Origin: Epiperipatus broadwayi
Taxonomy: Eukaryota > Onychophora > Udeonychophora > Euonychophora > Peripatidae
Assembly: GCA_028023455.1 (NCBI GenBank)
Contig: JAQFVV010012434.1
Location: 3,854,928-3,918,927 of the forward strand
DNA: 64,000 bases
Reading direction: 5' to 3'
In this document: positions 1 to 16,650 of the stretch, one piece after another
Layout: each line of letters begins with the position of its first letter
Numbering within the stretch: the first letter of the stretch is position 1
Notes under the pieces: model-generated
What the model was told of the DNA's origin: nothing
Seen by the model: only the letters and a program-made list of their open reading frames with translations
The model's database searches: none
Made by a program: the position numbers and the translations under genes

Positions 1-1879
1 ATCTATTTGATAAATTAGTTTAACATTTTCAGTATACACACTGGGATTTAAAATGTTTGTTGTATTAAATGGTTTATTTTTTCTGGCTTTAATATTTACT
101 AATCTAGTAATTTAACAAATAATGATAGATATCATGAGTCTTGGATTCAGATTGAAGGCCACATAATTGGTGTACTAGGCATTGGAAGGATGTTAAGAGG
201 TATATATAGCGATGTATCATGTATCAAATTATGCAGGAAAGATTCCACATAAGAGGTGATGAAAAGATACCTATTTCTTTTGCAAAGGGGTATCAAGATT
301 AAGTACATTATCTCCATGTAGCATGATTGAAAGCAAAATCATCAGGATTATTCAACATAATTTACCTTTTTGTGTCAATCAGATGATCATCATCACTAGC
401 TAAAAATGTAGCCAAGTCATGTTGATTGGTTGATCATCAGCCCTCACTTAAAAAAAACCATAGAACAAGTAGCTGAGGGTTCAAAAGGCCATCAACTTGA
501 AGCTCCAAAATAAGGAAGATATAAGTACCAGGAGAAGATAAACATGCACCAAACAGTCAATTCAAACAAAAAGAAATAATACATTCATCAAGGTTTATTA
601 ATATGAAATGGCAATCAAATGAAAGGAGAAGAATAAAGCACTGGTAAGCCAGAGATAGAATATACATAATACATCATTCTAAATGTTTCTCAAGGCCAAG
701 CAAAAATTAGACCCTCCAGAAAAATCTTTATATTATAATCACCACATTCAGGAACTAGTACTGAAATATAAAAGATAGTAATAGACCCAAAAAACAAAGA
801 AAATGGTATCACTACCATCATAATGAAAATCAGCAGTGATCCCAATGATTGCAATCATATATCTCAAATTTACTTGAATGAGGAGACTCAAATCAACATT
901 ACCAAAGTGATCTGAATAGATATAAATTAGATTATAGAAGAATAAAGAATGGCCTCATTCTCTGTTAACCCTAGATTTATTTGCAAAAGTTTAAATGATT
1001 TAAGGAAATAAAATTACTTGTATTAAAGTTACAAATGGATAATTTACCAGCTTGCTAGAAAGCAAGAGTGACATTTATTGATAATTTGGAGAAAAAATAG
1101 GTAATAATTTAATTGATAACTCTGAACATATGACCACAGTAGTTAAATTGATTTCTCGCAGTGGATAAAAAAAATGCTATTAATGACTTGTTTGGAGGAT
1201 GTTCTATTTCTCAGTGATGTATTAGATTAGGTGCCTGTATACATAAAGACACTATGTTGTCTCATTGATGTTATCTCAGAGGTTACTCAGCAATTTTTTC
1301 AAGTAGGTAGTTTACTCACACACCTTTGGAGCTCAGAAAAATAAGGTGTGATTTGAATGTTTGTGAAATTTACCAGGTTCTCAAACTCAAAGGGGGCAAG
1401 GCTGAATTTTCCAAATATTACATCTGTGGACCCTTTAAGACACAAAGAGAGCAAGGCTTAATATATTAATATTATATTTGATAATTGATATGTTATAGGT
1501 AGGCTTAGTTAGAATTCAAACTGAGATAATCATTTTAGTGTTTGTGCTTCATTGAATATCTTGTGTTTTATAGTTGAATTTTTTATGAATCCTAAACTTG
1601 AAATCCTATTCATCCTTTTTTAATTCAAAATCAACTAAGTCTCTGAATAGTAAAATTATGGGCATATGTGTTCTCCTGTTTATTTATATATATGTATACA
1701 TTGGTAAAACACTATTTATGAAAATGACAAAATGCAAAAATAGTTGAGAAATAATCTAAAGATAAATTTTGTAGTAGACATAAAAATATTAAATATAAAC
1801 TTACACTGTTCCATTGTTTTATTTTTAAAAAAGGTTTGATACAGAGAAAATCTGATAGCAGTTTAACTAGTTACATTAA

Positions 1880-1882
<3 letters not shown>
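1..1882. other. Gene-free, moderately complex AT-rich DNA
   Basis: I see no reading frame longer than chance and no protein family I recognise on either strand. Base composition between about 120 and 1450 is a little less AT-rich than the surroundings, which is what old, unclassified repeat remnants look like. No terminal repeats were found. Confidence 0.4.

Positions 1883-1883
<1 letters not shown>

Positions 1884-1970
<87 letters not shown>
1884..1970. repeat. (TA)n microsatellite
   Basis: An almost uninterrupted TA run directly outside the left arm of the degraded PLE that follows. Another short TA run lies just outside the right arm (about 3470-3490). TA runs sit at many element edges in this window. 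Confidence 0.95.
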
Positions 1971-1973
<3 letters not shown>

Positions 1974-3500
1974 TTCTTAATATTTTCATGGATAAAAGAT
2001 GATTTCATATTATTATTACTTTTGGGATATTCCATGTGGTAAAATAGCTAAATAGCTGATGTTTTGGTGAATAACGTATAAGTACGGCTTCCTCAAATCG
2101 TTCTCTTTCTCAAATCATAGGAATTCTGTGACATATAAAGTGATTGTTTTCTATCTTTTTTTATTTTTCTCTATTCTTAAATTCTATTAGTTATCAAATA
2201 CATTTTTGTTTCTGAAGGGCAGATGTATAAACAAACATCAGGTCTAGCTATGGTTCACCAATTTCTCCTGCATTAGACCTTTTATTTTTAGGAGGATTTG
2301 GAAAAGCTGAAATTTAGACTTGGCCATTAAAAAACCATCTATATGGGTGAGGTATGTTGATGACTACCTTTATTATTGAGCTCATGCTGTAAGATGCTCT
2401 GATGACTTTTTTAAGTTTTAAACTCTTTACACAACAATAATATCGCACATTTACCATGGAAATAGAAAATAATAACTTAATTACCCTTTTTAGATGTTTT
2501 AAGTGAATGGAAGAAAAGATGGTTCTTTTATCTCATATGGTATATATAAAAAACCAACACACTGGGAGATATCTACATTTTTCTTCTACTCATCACCATC
2601 CTGCACAAATTATTTTGTGGCAAAAAGACATTGTTGGATCAAACTAAGTGACTTTCGATGATAGACATTTTCCCTCCAGGATATTTCTGCCACTAAAAAA
2701 ATGCTGAAGGAGAATGGTTTTAATTACAGCATTGGTTAATAGGACTTATACATAAAAAAGAAAAAAGATTTTGATACATCAGAAATGAAGACAATGTTGC
2801 CATATATAAAAGGGTAACTGAGTAAAATTGGTAACATTTTAAAGAAGAATAATATTCACACAGTTTACACTACTTTTAAAAAAATTAATGAAATATTTCC
2901 ACTTCCTAAAGACAAAATTTCTTGGCGTGTTGGGGTGTATAGAAATTCCATATGCACGGTCTGTTCGCGATACATATATTGGACAAGACTAATCATAGAA
3001 AAAATATTAGAAAGGAAAGACAGTACATTTAGAAATCAGAGAAAAACCTATTCATCACTGATTTCTATTTTCATAGCAAAATTAACTAATCATGATGTCC
3101 ATTTTGATAAAGTACAATATTCTAGGCAAAAATTGAACAATGTAACTAGAGATTACTAAGAGAAGCTTAGAGATTTTATAAGGATCAAGAGCATAAATGA
3201 AAGAGGGAATTAAAAAAGATTAACAAACATTTGCTGAAGAAGCTATTGGGAGACAAAACAAAATTTAAAACTTCTCCCATACCAAATAGGAATTTAAGTA
3301 GGAGGAGGAAGCAAAAGATATAAACTAGATTTGAAATGTCACACGGATTCCTCTGATTTGAAAAAAGAGAACGCTTTGATGAACGATTCTTGTTATTGAA
3401 AATTAAATCATGAAGCAATTTAGCTAGTTTAATCGCATGGAATATCCCAAAATACAATAATATGAAATCATATATATATATATATATATAGATATTTTCT
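1971..3500 (+). mobile_element. Degraded Penelope-like element with inverted terminal arms (PLE-2 copy a)
   Basis: The arm at about 1975-2130 reappears inverted and diverged at about 3325-3480. Between them, plus-strand translation across several frames recovers PLE hallmarks in the right order. These are the reverse-transcriptase catalytic motif YVDD (2353-2364, context WVRYVDDY), a KPTH motif near 2550, and a GIY-YIG-like segment at about 2925-2990 (GVYRNSIC...YIYWT). PLEs are retroelements that couple a telomerase-like RT to a C-terminal GIY-YIG endonuclease and often carry terminal repeats in direct or inverted order. Stops and frameshifts are frequent and the second YIG is altered, so the copy is dead. 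The arms resemble those at 26.5 and 27.5 kb, which makes this the same family. Confidence 0.75.
2230..3160 (+). pseudogene. PLE reverse transcriptase / GIY-YIG endonuclease remnant
   Basis: This is the coding part of PLE-2 copy a. The longest open stretch is 2935-3159 (about 74 residues) and covers the GIY-YIG start and the tail with AKLTNHDVHFDKVQ, which matches the usual PLE ending in which a histidine-rich stretch precedes a DFDK-like motif. The RT palm (YVDD) lies in an earlier segment interrupted by stops. The intact family protein would be several hundred residues longer at its N-terminus, and that part is missing here, as is usual for 5'-truncated PLE copies. Confidence 0.65.
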
Positions 3501-4080
3501 TGGAGTGTACATCTTAATATTAAGTAAAATGTATGCACTCACTTAAGTACACCAGTGAGAGGTATTAAAAAAAAAAATTAGTCTAGACTTTATTTGTGTA
3601 AAAGGTTTGCAAGCTATGGTATAACAGAGATAACTTCAAAAAATTAAAAGACAATAAATATAATCTCATACTATCGTAAAAGAAAAAAGAACAATAATAC
3701 TGAGGCATACAAGACTTTGAATTGGTAAAGGTAAAAGTATAAAGCATTTAGAACTCACTACTAGTATGCCTTCTGAATAAGATTTTAAATAAATAATTTG
3801 CTCTTATTCTCTTATGGTAAATGGAATGAAAATCCTGTTAGATACGTTGAAAACTGAGAGTTAATAAAATTAAGAAAATCTTGATCAATCTTTTAAAAAT
3901 AGGTAATGATTATTTTCTTTTTTTCTGTCACTAACGATAAAGAAAATAATTTTTTTTATTTAATCAAAATAAGAGCCTAAGGCTCATAACCCATTCCCTT
4001 GTTGCGTTATAAACAATGAAGACGTTTTTTCACGCGGATAATGTTAATAGAGTTAGCACTTAAAGATTTTATTAGAACTT
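3501..4080. other. Intergenic AT-rich DNA
   Basis: I see no gene, tandem array or terminal repeat beyond short A and T homopolymers. Confidence 0.4.
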
Positions 4081-4600
4081 CAAACTTCTGACCATGGTTT
4101 CAGGAGCTAGCACTCCCCAGAGGTCAGGCAGGTTCAGACCAGATCTAAAATACCTGCATCCCAAAAGCTAAGACTTCTATTCCAAAGGACGATGAGGAGG
4201 TCCGAAATCCTTCAGACTATCTACATAATTTCTTAAACCTGAAGCATCCTAGTTCCCAAATGTCTTTCCATAAGTCTTATGCAATTTTATATTGATGGGT
4301 GACTTACTAATGAGGTAAGGCTAAGATATATCAGCTTCAGAGCAGCTAATAGCTCTGAGTTGGATAGCTGGGGCTTGGGGACAGGGTGATGGCCTTGTAC
4401 TTGGATTGCCCATAGAGGACCTTAGATAAGTTCTTGGTTTTAGTTTGCATTGATCAGGCACTGAACCCACCTGACACCTTTCTGAGGAGTGCCAAAGCAG
4501 GAAACCAAAGATCAGGGCTGGGGAGGCTTCTGACAGAGATGGCGCTACTTGGCGGTATTTATCACAAAGTCAGAGGAATTGGCAATCCCTATTGCTATTT
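4081..4600 (+). repeat. GC-richer island holding a dispersed repeat (copy A)
   Basis: About 500 bases with visibly more G and C than the flanks. The part at about 4466-4575 is related to 33055-33175: both have CTGAGGAG, CCAAAGCA, CTGACAGAGAT and TTATCACAAA in the same order and similar spacing. The rest of the island has no second copy in the window. An open frame here (4434-4670) shows no recognisable protein. Confidence 0.6.
4475..4525 (+). ncRNA. Degraded hammerhead-ribozyme-like motif (copy A)
   Basis: Core box CTGAGGA is at 4482-4488 and the second core box GAAA at 4501-4504. They are separated by 12 nt that form a UGC/GCA stem with a CAAA loop. Downstream, UC at 4512-4513 is in the cleavage position. 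The stem III pair next to the core is C·A rather than C-G, and the closing stem II pair is G·G, so this copy is probably inactive. The homologous copy at 33.07 kb has a perfect stem III and a different lesion. The hammerhead architecture (stem I, CUGANGA, stem II, GAAA, stem III, UH) is established; assigning it here is inference. Confidence 0.4.
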
Positions 4601-4836
4601 TATTGCTATTAATTCAGGAAGTAATGATATAATTTTAAATGTATATCTATTTTTTTTGTTTCTACAATAGGTTGTGAAATAAATATTTATCCCATGGCGT
4701 AGTAATATGTTTAGATAAAAACTGTAGATCAAATTGAAGTAAAATATTTCATGGGGTACAGTATAATGATAAATGTGAAAAAAAGAAGGTGGGGGTACAA
4801 AGTTGCATAAAAACAAACAAATATAGGAATTTATGC

Positions 4837-5336
4837 NNNNNNNNNNNNNNNNNNNNNNNNNNNNNNNNNNNNNNNNNNNNNNNNNNNNNNNNNNNNNNNN
4901 NNNNNNNNNNNNNNNNNNNNNNNNNNNNNNNNNNNNNNNNNNNNNNNNNNNNNNNNNNNNNNNNNNNNNNNNNNNNNNNNNNNNNNNNNNNNNNNNNNNN
5001 NNNNNNNNNNNNNNNNNNNNNNNNNNNNNNNNNNNNNNNNNNNNNNNNNNNNNNNNNNNNNNNNNNNNNNNNNNNNNNNNNNNNNNNNNNNNNNNNNNNN
5101 NNNNNNNNNNNNNNNNNNNNNNNNNNNNNNNNNNNNNNNNNNNNNNNNNNNNNNNNNNNNNNNNNNNNNNNNNNNNNNNNNNNNNNNNNNNNNNNNNNNN
5201 NNNNNNNNNNNNNNNNNNNNNNNNNNNNNNNNNNNNNNNNNNNNNNNNNNNNNNNNNNNNNNNNNNNNNNNNNNNNNNNNNNNNNNNNNNNNNNNNNNNN
5301 NNNNNNNNNNNNNNNNNNNNNNNNNNNNNNNNNNNN
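4837..5336. other. Assembly gap, exactly 500 N
   Basis: A run of 500 N, probably a scaffolding gap of conventional size rather than a measured length. Open frames that cross it are artefacts. Confidence 0.99.
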
Positions 5337-6080
<744 letters not shown>

Positions 6081-6084
6081 TATA

Positions 6085-6143
6085 AGCAGTTGTCCCAGAT
6101 TAGTGGGTTCGCTTCCTGGCTGATGATATGACACATGAAAAAA
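6085..6143 (+). repeat. tRNA-derived SINE fragment
   Basis: Contains a B-box-like GGTTCGCTTCC at 6106-6116, then GACACATGAAAA about 20 bases later. The same GGTTCGCTT and GACACATGAAAA pair occurs at 36809-36844 with an A-box-like segment upstream. Here the A-box half is missing or too diverged to see. It is a truncated member of a small SINE-like family, not a functional tRNA. Confidence 0.5.
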
Positions 6144-6483
6144 AGTATTTAGAATTAGAAGTTAGGGCATTGACATCTGTCATCTTGAAAAATCTACTAG
6201 TACCTAAACTACTGCTAGTTTTAATTTTAGGAATGCATCAAAACAGTTTTACCTCCATGGCAATATAGATGTTGATTGTTTATATTTTTTCAGTTAATAA
6301 TTAAATTAAGAATATTAGCTCACTAGCCAGCACTCTATGCCTATATCCATGGCTCTCCATTGTTATATACATATAAAATTAAAATGATTCAAATAGTCAG
6401 ATAAAGAATATAAAGATTTTTAAAAAGTACTTAATAATATGTAAATAAGCATTTATTTTATATAGCGTATGTAAACAATTGTA

Positions 6484-6664
6484 TTACAGTCAAATATCAG
6501 CCTTTCACGCTAATTGTGCATACACTTTGCGAGTGTTAATAATAAATGAATACTTTCTCATCAATACAAGATATAGTATTTATGCAGGAATAAAAGGAAT
6601 CCTCTTATTCCACACTCGCAAAGTGTATGCACAATTAGCGTGAAAGGCTGATATTTGACTGTAA
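6484..6664. mobile_element. TA-target MITE with 53-bp perfect inverted repeats
   Basis: The arm starting TTACAGTCAAATATCAGCC (6484-6536) is matched without mismatch by its reverse complement at 6612-6664. They flank a 75-bp centre. TA sits directly outside both ends (6482-6483 and 6665-6666), the target duplication of Tc1/mariner-type transposons. At 181 bp and with no coding capacity it is a non-autonomous element. The perfect arms imply a recent insertion or ongoing gene conversion. No second copy is in the window. Confidence 0.8.
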
Positions 6665-6666
6665 TA

Positions 6667-9663
6667 AAAAGTACTTAAGTAAAAACTGTTTAAAGTAATA
6701 ATATATTAAATTGGTGATGATTGTTTACTTTTTTTCATAACATCTTGAATTAGGAATAGTATAAATTCATTATCTGATCTTTAGTTCAGTATATAATCAT
6801 ATTTATCAAATAATAAGTGATTTTAATTAATATTACCATATTAATTATAAAATTATAGGTATTAGTAACTGTCAATAGCTTGTTATAAACAATAGCTGAA
6901 AAACATGGATGTTTCCCAATTTTTTAAATAGTTTAAGTAGCTATTTCAAAGTTTTATAAATAAAGTTTAATCAGTTCTTGTCTTTAATATTTAAATTGTA
7001 ATATTGTTCTCTTATAGTAATGATAATAGTCTATTATGTAATTATATATTTTTATATAAATTTCTATTTTCTAATTTTTGAAACATTTTCATTTCTGATA
7101 GATGTGTTCAGCATAGTACAATAGTAGAATGGGAGGCTAGAAAGCCAAAGAATGTTCATGAATCACAGTTAGGATTTGTTTCTTATGCTATACAGATTGC
7201 CATATGATATCCTGTATAATGAACCACTTAATTATACCCCCGATGAATGGGCCAATACAATTTCTGAGTCTGTGAAATATTTTCATGAGATTGAATAGAT
7301 AGTATGGAAAACTCATTGTCAATTAGAGATTGAAATCTCTGAAGAGAATGAATGTTATAGATAATGAGTAGTTTTTTTAATACACATTTTATTATGTCAT
7401 TCTATAAGTATCAAGTCAACCAGATTTTCTCAGTCTTCATTTTTGAAACTAACTGCACTCACCTGAATAGTTCACTAATATATAATATTTAAAATTTAAA
7501 CTGTATGTGGATTTAAAATAAGTCGTGACATCAGTACTTTGGTAGAGTTATTGCAACATTAATACAAATCTTGATGAAAATACTACGTTAATTATTAAAT
7601 TAAACTTATCGTATTTTAAGTGGTTAGTGATATTGAATTTAAGAACTAGATATTCAATACTAGATTATCTGATGCACATAAATATTTTAGAATATTATTT
7701 GATTTCAATTTGTTGTTGAGTCATATTATAAAGCATATTATCAATGAACCAAACTCTCTTTTGAATTTATTTGCTATGAGTTTATAGTAATGTTATATAG
7801 TATATTTGGCATCAGTTATTTTCATTTTATATATTTATAATTTTTACCATTTATTTAATCAAGTATTGAGAAACTCTTGTAGAGTTGATATCTCATTTGG
7901 TCTGATAAGTTTTTTTGTTATTGTTATTTTCTTTTTCTTTTTTTGGAATTGATTTGTGATCAAAAACTTGGCAGTAAAAAAACCCAACTGATCAGGACAT
8001 TCTTTCTTTTAACAAAAATCTAGAAAAAATTTAAAATATGGTTGCTGTTTAATGTTAATATTGCTTTTTATTGTATAATTTTTAAATATCATTATTCATT
8101 TGAAATCGTTTCGTTTAATTTCTTTTATTTTCTTAATATTGATTTTTTTTTAAGTTAGTTTTATTTGCTTCAACTGTGTTATGCGTATTGAATTTCTAAT
8201 TATAATTTTAACTGGACAACAATGACTGTTAATCAAATATAAATAAAATTAATGTGGAAAAAAAACATAGAAAAATGACAGTAGAAAGATCAATGTTTTT
8301 CTTTTTTTAAAAAAACGAAAGATTATATTGAGAAGTAAAACAAAACATCATAAGTGTAATCTTATATATTAAAATAAACGTCAAAATAAAAAATAAAAAT
8401 ATTTATTAGAAAAGTGTGTGAACATGTGCTTTTTCATCTAGATAATATAAGTTTGTTAAATTATAAAAAATAATTCATTTTAATATAATGAAAATTCATC
8501 ACCTTTCTATTGCATGAACTAGATTTGAATCTCGATTAAGGTTCCAATAAAGCTTAGGAATTTACTTTTAGATTTCTAGCTCACAAACAAATTAGTTAAC
8601 AATCCATTATGAGTTAATAAGTAGTTATATAAGATATTTTTATTTAGAAAATAAACAAATATATTAAAACAATACTCACACCATCTGAAAAGCCTTGCAT
8701 GTAATGTCTTTTTCTTTCACTGATTTTATATGAAAAGTAGTTGGAAAACGTATTACCTTCCAGAAGACTTTTCATAGGCTATTTTACTTTTTTTTTTAAA
8801 ATATATATATTGTACCCTCACTTCTCGGTGTATGATATAATTTAAAATATGACTAGCTCAATCAAATTATTATGCTCGGCTAAAATATGTACAACTATCT
8901 TTAATATATTTTTATAATATTATAACTTATCAGATTTATTCCAAACTTATCAAAAATTAATTTAGTTCAATATTATATACTAATTAAATAAATATTTAAT
9001 TAAAATCATGAGACTGTGAAGTGAAGTTACAATTGGTAATCAGATTTACATTGAGTCAATGTCTCTCCAAGACACTGTCTCAATGGCATAAGAATACTAT
9101 TACCTCTTTATTATCTTATTACTAACTCTACAGCATTCTTATGGCTTTTATAAATGAATTATCTTTAATAATAATAGATAAATAAATCTCAATCTATTGT
9201 TAAGGAAATATAATTAAAATGATCTCAGGTTCTTCTAATTATCTTAAAGTAATAATAATTCATGTAGATAGGAATGATAAGGGATTTAATATCAAACCTA
9301 AATACACCTAACTTATTCTAATAATAATCACTAACAATAATAATCTTTAGGGTATATCTTAATCTTATCTATTGGGTTATACTTTTAATCATTAAGAAAA
9401 TAAATAAATCATATACATGTCTTTCATTTCCATATAGTATCTTAATTTTAAAATATACCAAAATCTTATAATTTAATAATTTGTGGCAATAAATAGTCTT
9501 ATACTCTTATATTGTGCATTATAATTACTTTATGACCATTGTAATATCATATGTTAATGTCAATCAATTTCTATAAATTATATTAAGAAAATATTGTGTT
9601 TCTTTTTCAAATAATAAAATAATAAATTCATATTGTGCAAATATTATGTTTATTCAAATTATC
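6667..9663. other. AT-rich DNA without a supported gene
   Basis: Mostly low-complexity A/T sequence. The only coding-like trace is at 7120-7375 and is listed separately. No tandem array or terminal repeat seen. Confidence 0.4.
7120..7375 (+). pseudogene. Possible decayed coding fragment, unidentified
   Basis: Two adjoining plus-strand segments read cleanly in one frame between about 7190 and 7363 with only one stop between them (context LPYDILYNEPL, then TPDEWANTISE, then EIEISEEN). The composition differs from the surrounding A/T noise. A preceding stretch in another frame reads NVHESQLGF, which faintly recalls the region after the catalytic core of gypsy integrases. The match is too weak to name it. 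Confidence 0.25.
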
Positions 9664-11814
9664 TGTTGTCAAATGCTGTGGTGTAAAATAATGAACTCAA
9701 CACATCTTTTAAAACAACTTAACAAATTTATTTACATCAACTTTAACAAATAATTTATTTACACTATTTACATTTAAATAAAATTAAAGAAAATAAACAA
9801 AATAAGAAAAATAAGATTACAAGATTTTTTACACTGTTACTATTTCCATAACTATAAGTAGATAATTTATACATTTCAGAAAATGTTTTATTAATAAAAT
9901 TCAATTAAGTTTATGACTTTAATTTACATAAACATTATTTATTATCAATTAATATAAGAAAGATTCTATGTAAGATATCATTCATGTAGCATGTATGTAA
10001 GTAAACCAACTTTAATAATTAAAATGCTATTTCACTTAAGTCCTACTGTTATTTATATTATAGTGTATAAGGCTGTGTTACATTTATTATCAGTATGACT
10101 CAAATATTAATTAATGTATAAACTGATATAATTTTGTAGTATAATATCAATTATTGACTATCACTGTTTATTTCATTCCGATATAATGTCATACTACATG
10201 TCTTATTAAAATATGCAATACGTATATGTACTTTTAAAAATAATATTTTAAAATTATTCAATAATTTCAACTTTTATAAAGTATAATGTTAAATAAAATT
10301 CTATGATTCTTTGCCATTTTAACTCATTACTTTTCTTTACTTATTATTCCTATTCCGTTATAAAACTACTACCTACAAAAGTTATTCCAACCCTATTTAA
10401 TTTCAGTAAAACAAATGACCAATTTTAAAAACAAAAAAATAATAACGATTCAAAACTCTCCTATACCTCATCATATATTTACAATAAGCCTTCAATCAAA
10501 AATATAAAATTTCTATGTAAAATTAACGTAACTCATCTAATAAAAATAAAAATAAAAATATAGACCTTATATACTTCTTACTAACTTTAAAAAAAAAAAA
10601 TAAATAACTTACACTAGTATAATAAATCTGATTTCTAATATTGGAACAGAAACATTGAAATTCATTCACGAAAGAATCATATAATTATTTCTAAGGTATC
10701 ATATTACGTTGTACTAAATTTATATCATTAATTTAAAATATGCATATTAAAATAAAAACTGCTATTATTAATCTTGTGCGTGTATATTATTTAAACATTA
10801 ATACATTCATTCAATAATCATATAACATTTGGTTGATCTAAAGAAAACATAGTAAATACATCAAATCATTATTATTATTACACAATTTTACCATAAATAA
10901 CACTTCAATGTACAGTCCGTCACAAGATGTCCTCCAGGATTCCAGTTTTACAAAATAATTTCACATTTACACTCAACAATTATTCTTTAAAATATTACGT
11001 GTTGTATAATTATAAAATAAACTTTATGCAATAAAAATTATATTAGTATTTAGTTATTATTTTTTTTTTAAAAAAAATGTAAATGTACCTTTCCTATCTT
11101 TAATAAACCAATAATTAATTAATATTTATGTTAGTTAATAATCAAGACATATTACGTAACATCCAACGGTGTTTTCATTCAGTTGTTATTGTTCTTTTTC
11201 CTAGGCACAAATTTTCACTAAACATTACTTCCTTTTCCGGTACATCACGTGTTCTTTAAAAGTTTTTATGACAAAAAATGAAAACGTTCTTTTTTTTAAA
11301 AATAAATAAAATATAAGTCAGTTCCATCATAAGCAAAATAAAATTAAAATAGTTTATAGGATCCAGGTTCATTTCTTTTAAAGATGAAAAAAAAAAAATA
11401 TTATTTAAAAGTTATTATTTTTAGCGTTAATCCATAATTTACAAAGTTCTTGTTTAATTATTTTAATTGATTTGGATATCCATGCTTATTTGATTTGCGT
11501 ATTCCGTAACAGACATTTAGGTAAGATTACTTTTAAAGTCTTTTATACGACCAGCGTTTAGACTTTAATAATACAATAATTTTTTACTTATAAGTATTTC
11601 TTGGCCAATTAACTTCCGATTTATTTGCCTTATAAAACTATCAAAATTTAGTCTTTTAAACTATAAAGACTTAACAAGGCAAATATTTATATAATTACTA
11701 TTACATATTATATCTTTACCAAGATATATTTAAATTGATACTTTACAAATACTTGCTTCATAAAGAAGTATTTTTCATGCTTTTAAATATCTGATTTATA
11801 AAAATCAACTATCA

Positions 11815-11946
11815 TTAGCTTTTAAATTTATACAAAGTCCAACGTATTACTTTTAAGCATCTAATAACTCTGCTAGTCAATCCAGCGTTTGTTAAATTTT
11901 CAGTATAAAGCTTCCAATACATTTTATCCTCATATGATGTCTTCAT
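11815..11946 (-). CDS. 43-codon ORF downstream of the promoter signature
   Basis: Runs from ATG (11946) to TAA (11815). The protein starts MKTSYEDKMYWKLYTENL, is rich in K, Y, W and R, and contains RVIRCLKVIRW near its end. I do not recognise it. Its amino-acid make-up is richer than that of chance ORFs in this A/T-rich DNA, and it is the first ATG ORF of any size after the minus-strand TATA box. It might be a small gene, the first exon of a spliced gene, or an LTR-borne micro-ORF. Chance cannot be excluded at this length. Confidence 0.25.
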   Translation of the reverse strand: MKTSYEDKMYWKLYTENLTNAGLTSRVIRCLKVIRWTLYKFKS

Positions 11947-12170
11947 GATTATTTGATAGTAAATTGAGCATTAATAGGAAACGATTAATAGGGAAATATA
12001 AGAAATTAACACTGCATATTCATCGGGAACTTTTATAAATTATTTTTTAAAACTACTCTCTAATAATTTTAAAACAATTTTTAGAGCGTCTATAATCACT
12101 TAGCTATTTTTAATAGCAACTTTACTTTAAGAATTTCAATCACCAAGTCACCTCCTAACAATTGAACCCT

Positions 12171-12205
12171 GGTTTTATACCGGAAGAAAACTCCCACTTG
12201 ATTGG
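12171..12205 (-). promoter_or_regulatory. Minus-strand CCAAT plus TATA promoter signature
   Basis: Reading the minus strand, CCAAT (12205-12201) is followed by GGTATAAAACC (12181-12171). An ATG opening a clean 43-codon ORF lies about 225 bases downstream. The sequence between is ordinary. Whether it fires is unknown. Confidence 0.4.
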
Positions 12206-12252
12206 TGAATTAAACAATTGACTTGCTAGCTTATTTACATATTTCACCAACA

Positions 12253-15880
<3,628 letters not shown>

Positions 15881-16273
15881 ACATATTCTACAAGAATATG
15901 TAAACAATTATCAACTAAAGGATTTTAAATTTTTGATATAAAACAATGTTTATTGCTTTGCTGAACCAGACTTTCAATATAATGCATCTTTGTCAAAGCA
16001 TGAAAAAGTTATTTATTGTACTGAAATCTTGACTCAGCAAAATAATATTGTTTTATAGCAAAAATTTATTACTGTTGATAATTGCTACATTCTCTTGTAG
16101 AATATATTTTATTACATATTATCTAAGGAATTCACATACATTATAGTTTATTATATATATATATATAATCCCAATAATTAATTCTAAACTGAAATAAATA
16201 TCCAAATATTAAATCACCCCACCTAGTTCAATAATTCAACACTGCCCTTCTGTGAAATAAATATGTGAACATA

Positions 16274-16301
16274 CTAGAGTCCATATTTTTAACTATGGAC
16301 T
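16274..16301. repeat. Short hairpin
   Basis: TAGAGTCCATA is followed, after six bases, by its exact reverse complement TATGGACTCTA. An isolated 11-bp stem of no evident function. Confidence 0.6.
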
Positions 16302-16382
16302 CTAATATATATTTATATATTATTTTCAGAGAGGGACATGCTGAATTACTTAATCATGTGGGTTAGTTTAATATATATATAT

Positions 16383-16650
16383 ATAATGAATAAAAATGAG
16401 GAGGTTATATCCATGAAATAGAGATAAACTTTAACCTTTTATGTTATCAACAAATTATCAATTACTACTAATTGACAATTCCTATTACTTTAACAAAAGA
16501 TCTCCAACAAAAGAGCTATTGTAGGTTTATGAGAAAGGCTTGTTTAACCTCAGGAAATCAGTTAGTAGTAATTGATAATTTTTTGTAACATTAAAAATTA
16601 AAATTTTATCTCTATTTCATGGATAGTATGTCCTCATTTCTATTCATTAT
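16383..16650. mobile_element. Foldback element with about 100-bp inverted arms
   Basis: The left arm from ATAATGAATA at 16383 through TTATCAATTACTACTAA is matched inverted up to 16650. Mismatches are scattered, and a short unique centre is left around 16490-16550. TA runs flank the left end. There is no coding content. It is a MITE-like foldback of unknown superfamily; no clear target duplication was identified. Confidence 0.65.

Larger units (their letters stand above)
9664..12252 (-). mobile_element. Candidate solo LTR or promoter-bearing repeat (minus strand)
   Basis: The block is bounded by TGTTG and CAACA, is unusually poor in G on the plus strand, and on the minus strand opens with a CCAAT box (12201-12205) about 25 bases ahead of a TATA box (12171-12181, GGTATAAAACC). 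This is how an LTR of about 2.6 kb would look. However, the 5 bases outside the two ends do not match, so no target duplication supports the boundaries. It could equally be a host promoter next to degenerate DNA. Confidence 0.3.

Noticed and set aside
4186-4210. GATGAGGAGGTCCGAAAT, resembling a hammerhead core
   Set aside because: The first core box lacks the U and the stem II loop would be two bases. No stem I pairing was found.
6119-6138. CTGATGA followed ten bases later by GAAA, a possible hammerhead core
   Set aside because: It lies in the SINE tail, the other SINE copy lacks CTGATGA, stem II would be three pairs, and no stem I is possible.
9664-12252. Calling this block a definite solo LTR
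   Set aside because: The flanking 5 bases do not match, so it is kept only as a low-confidence candidate.
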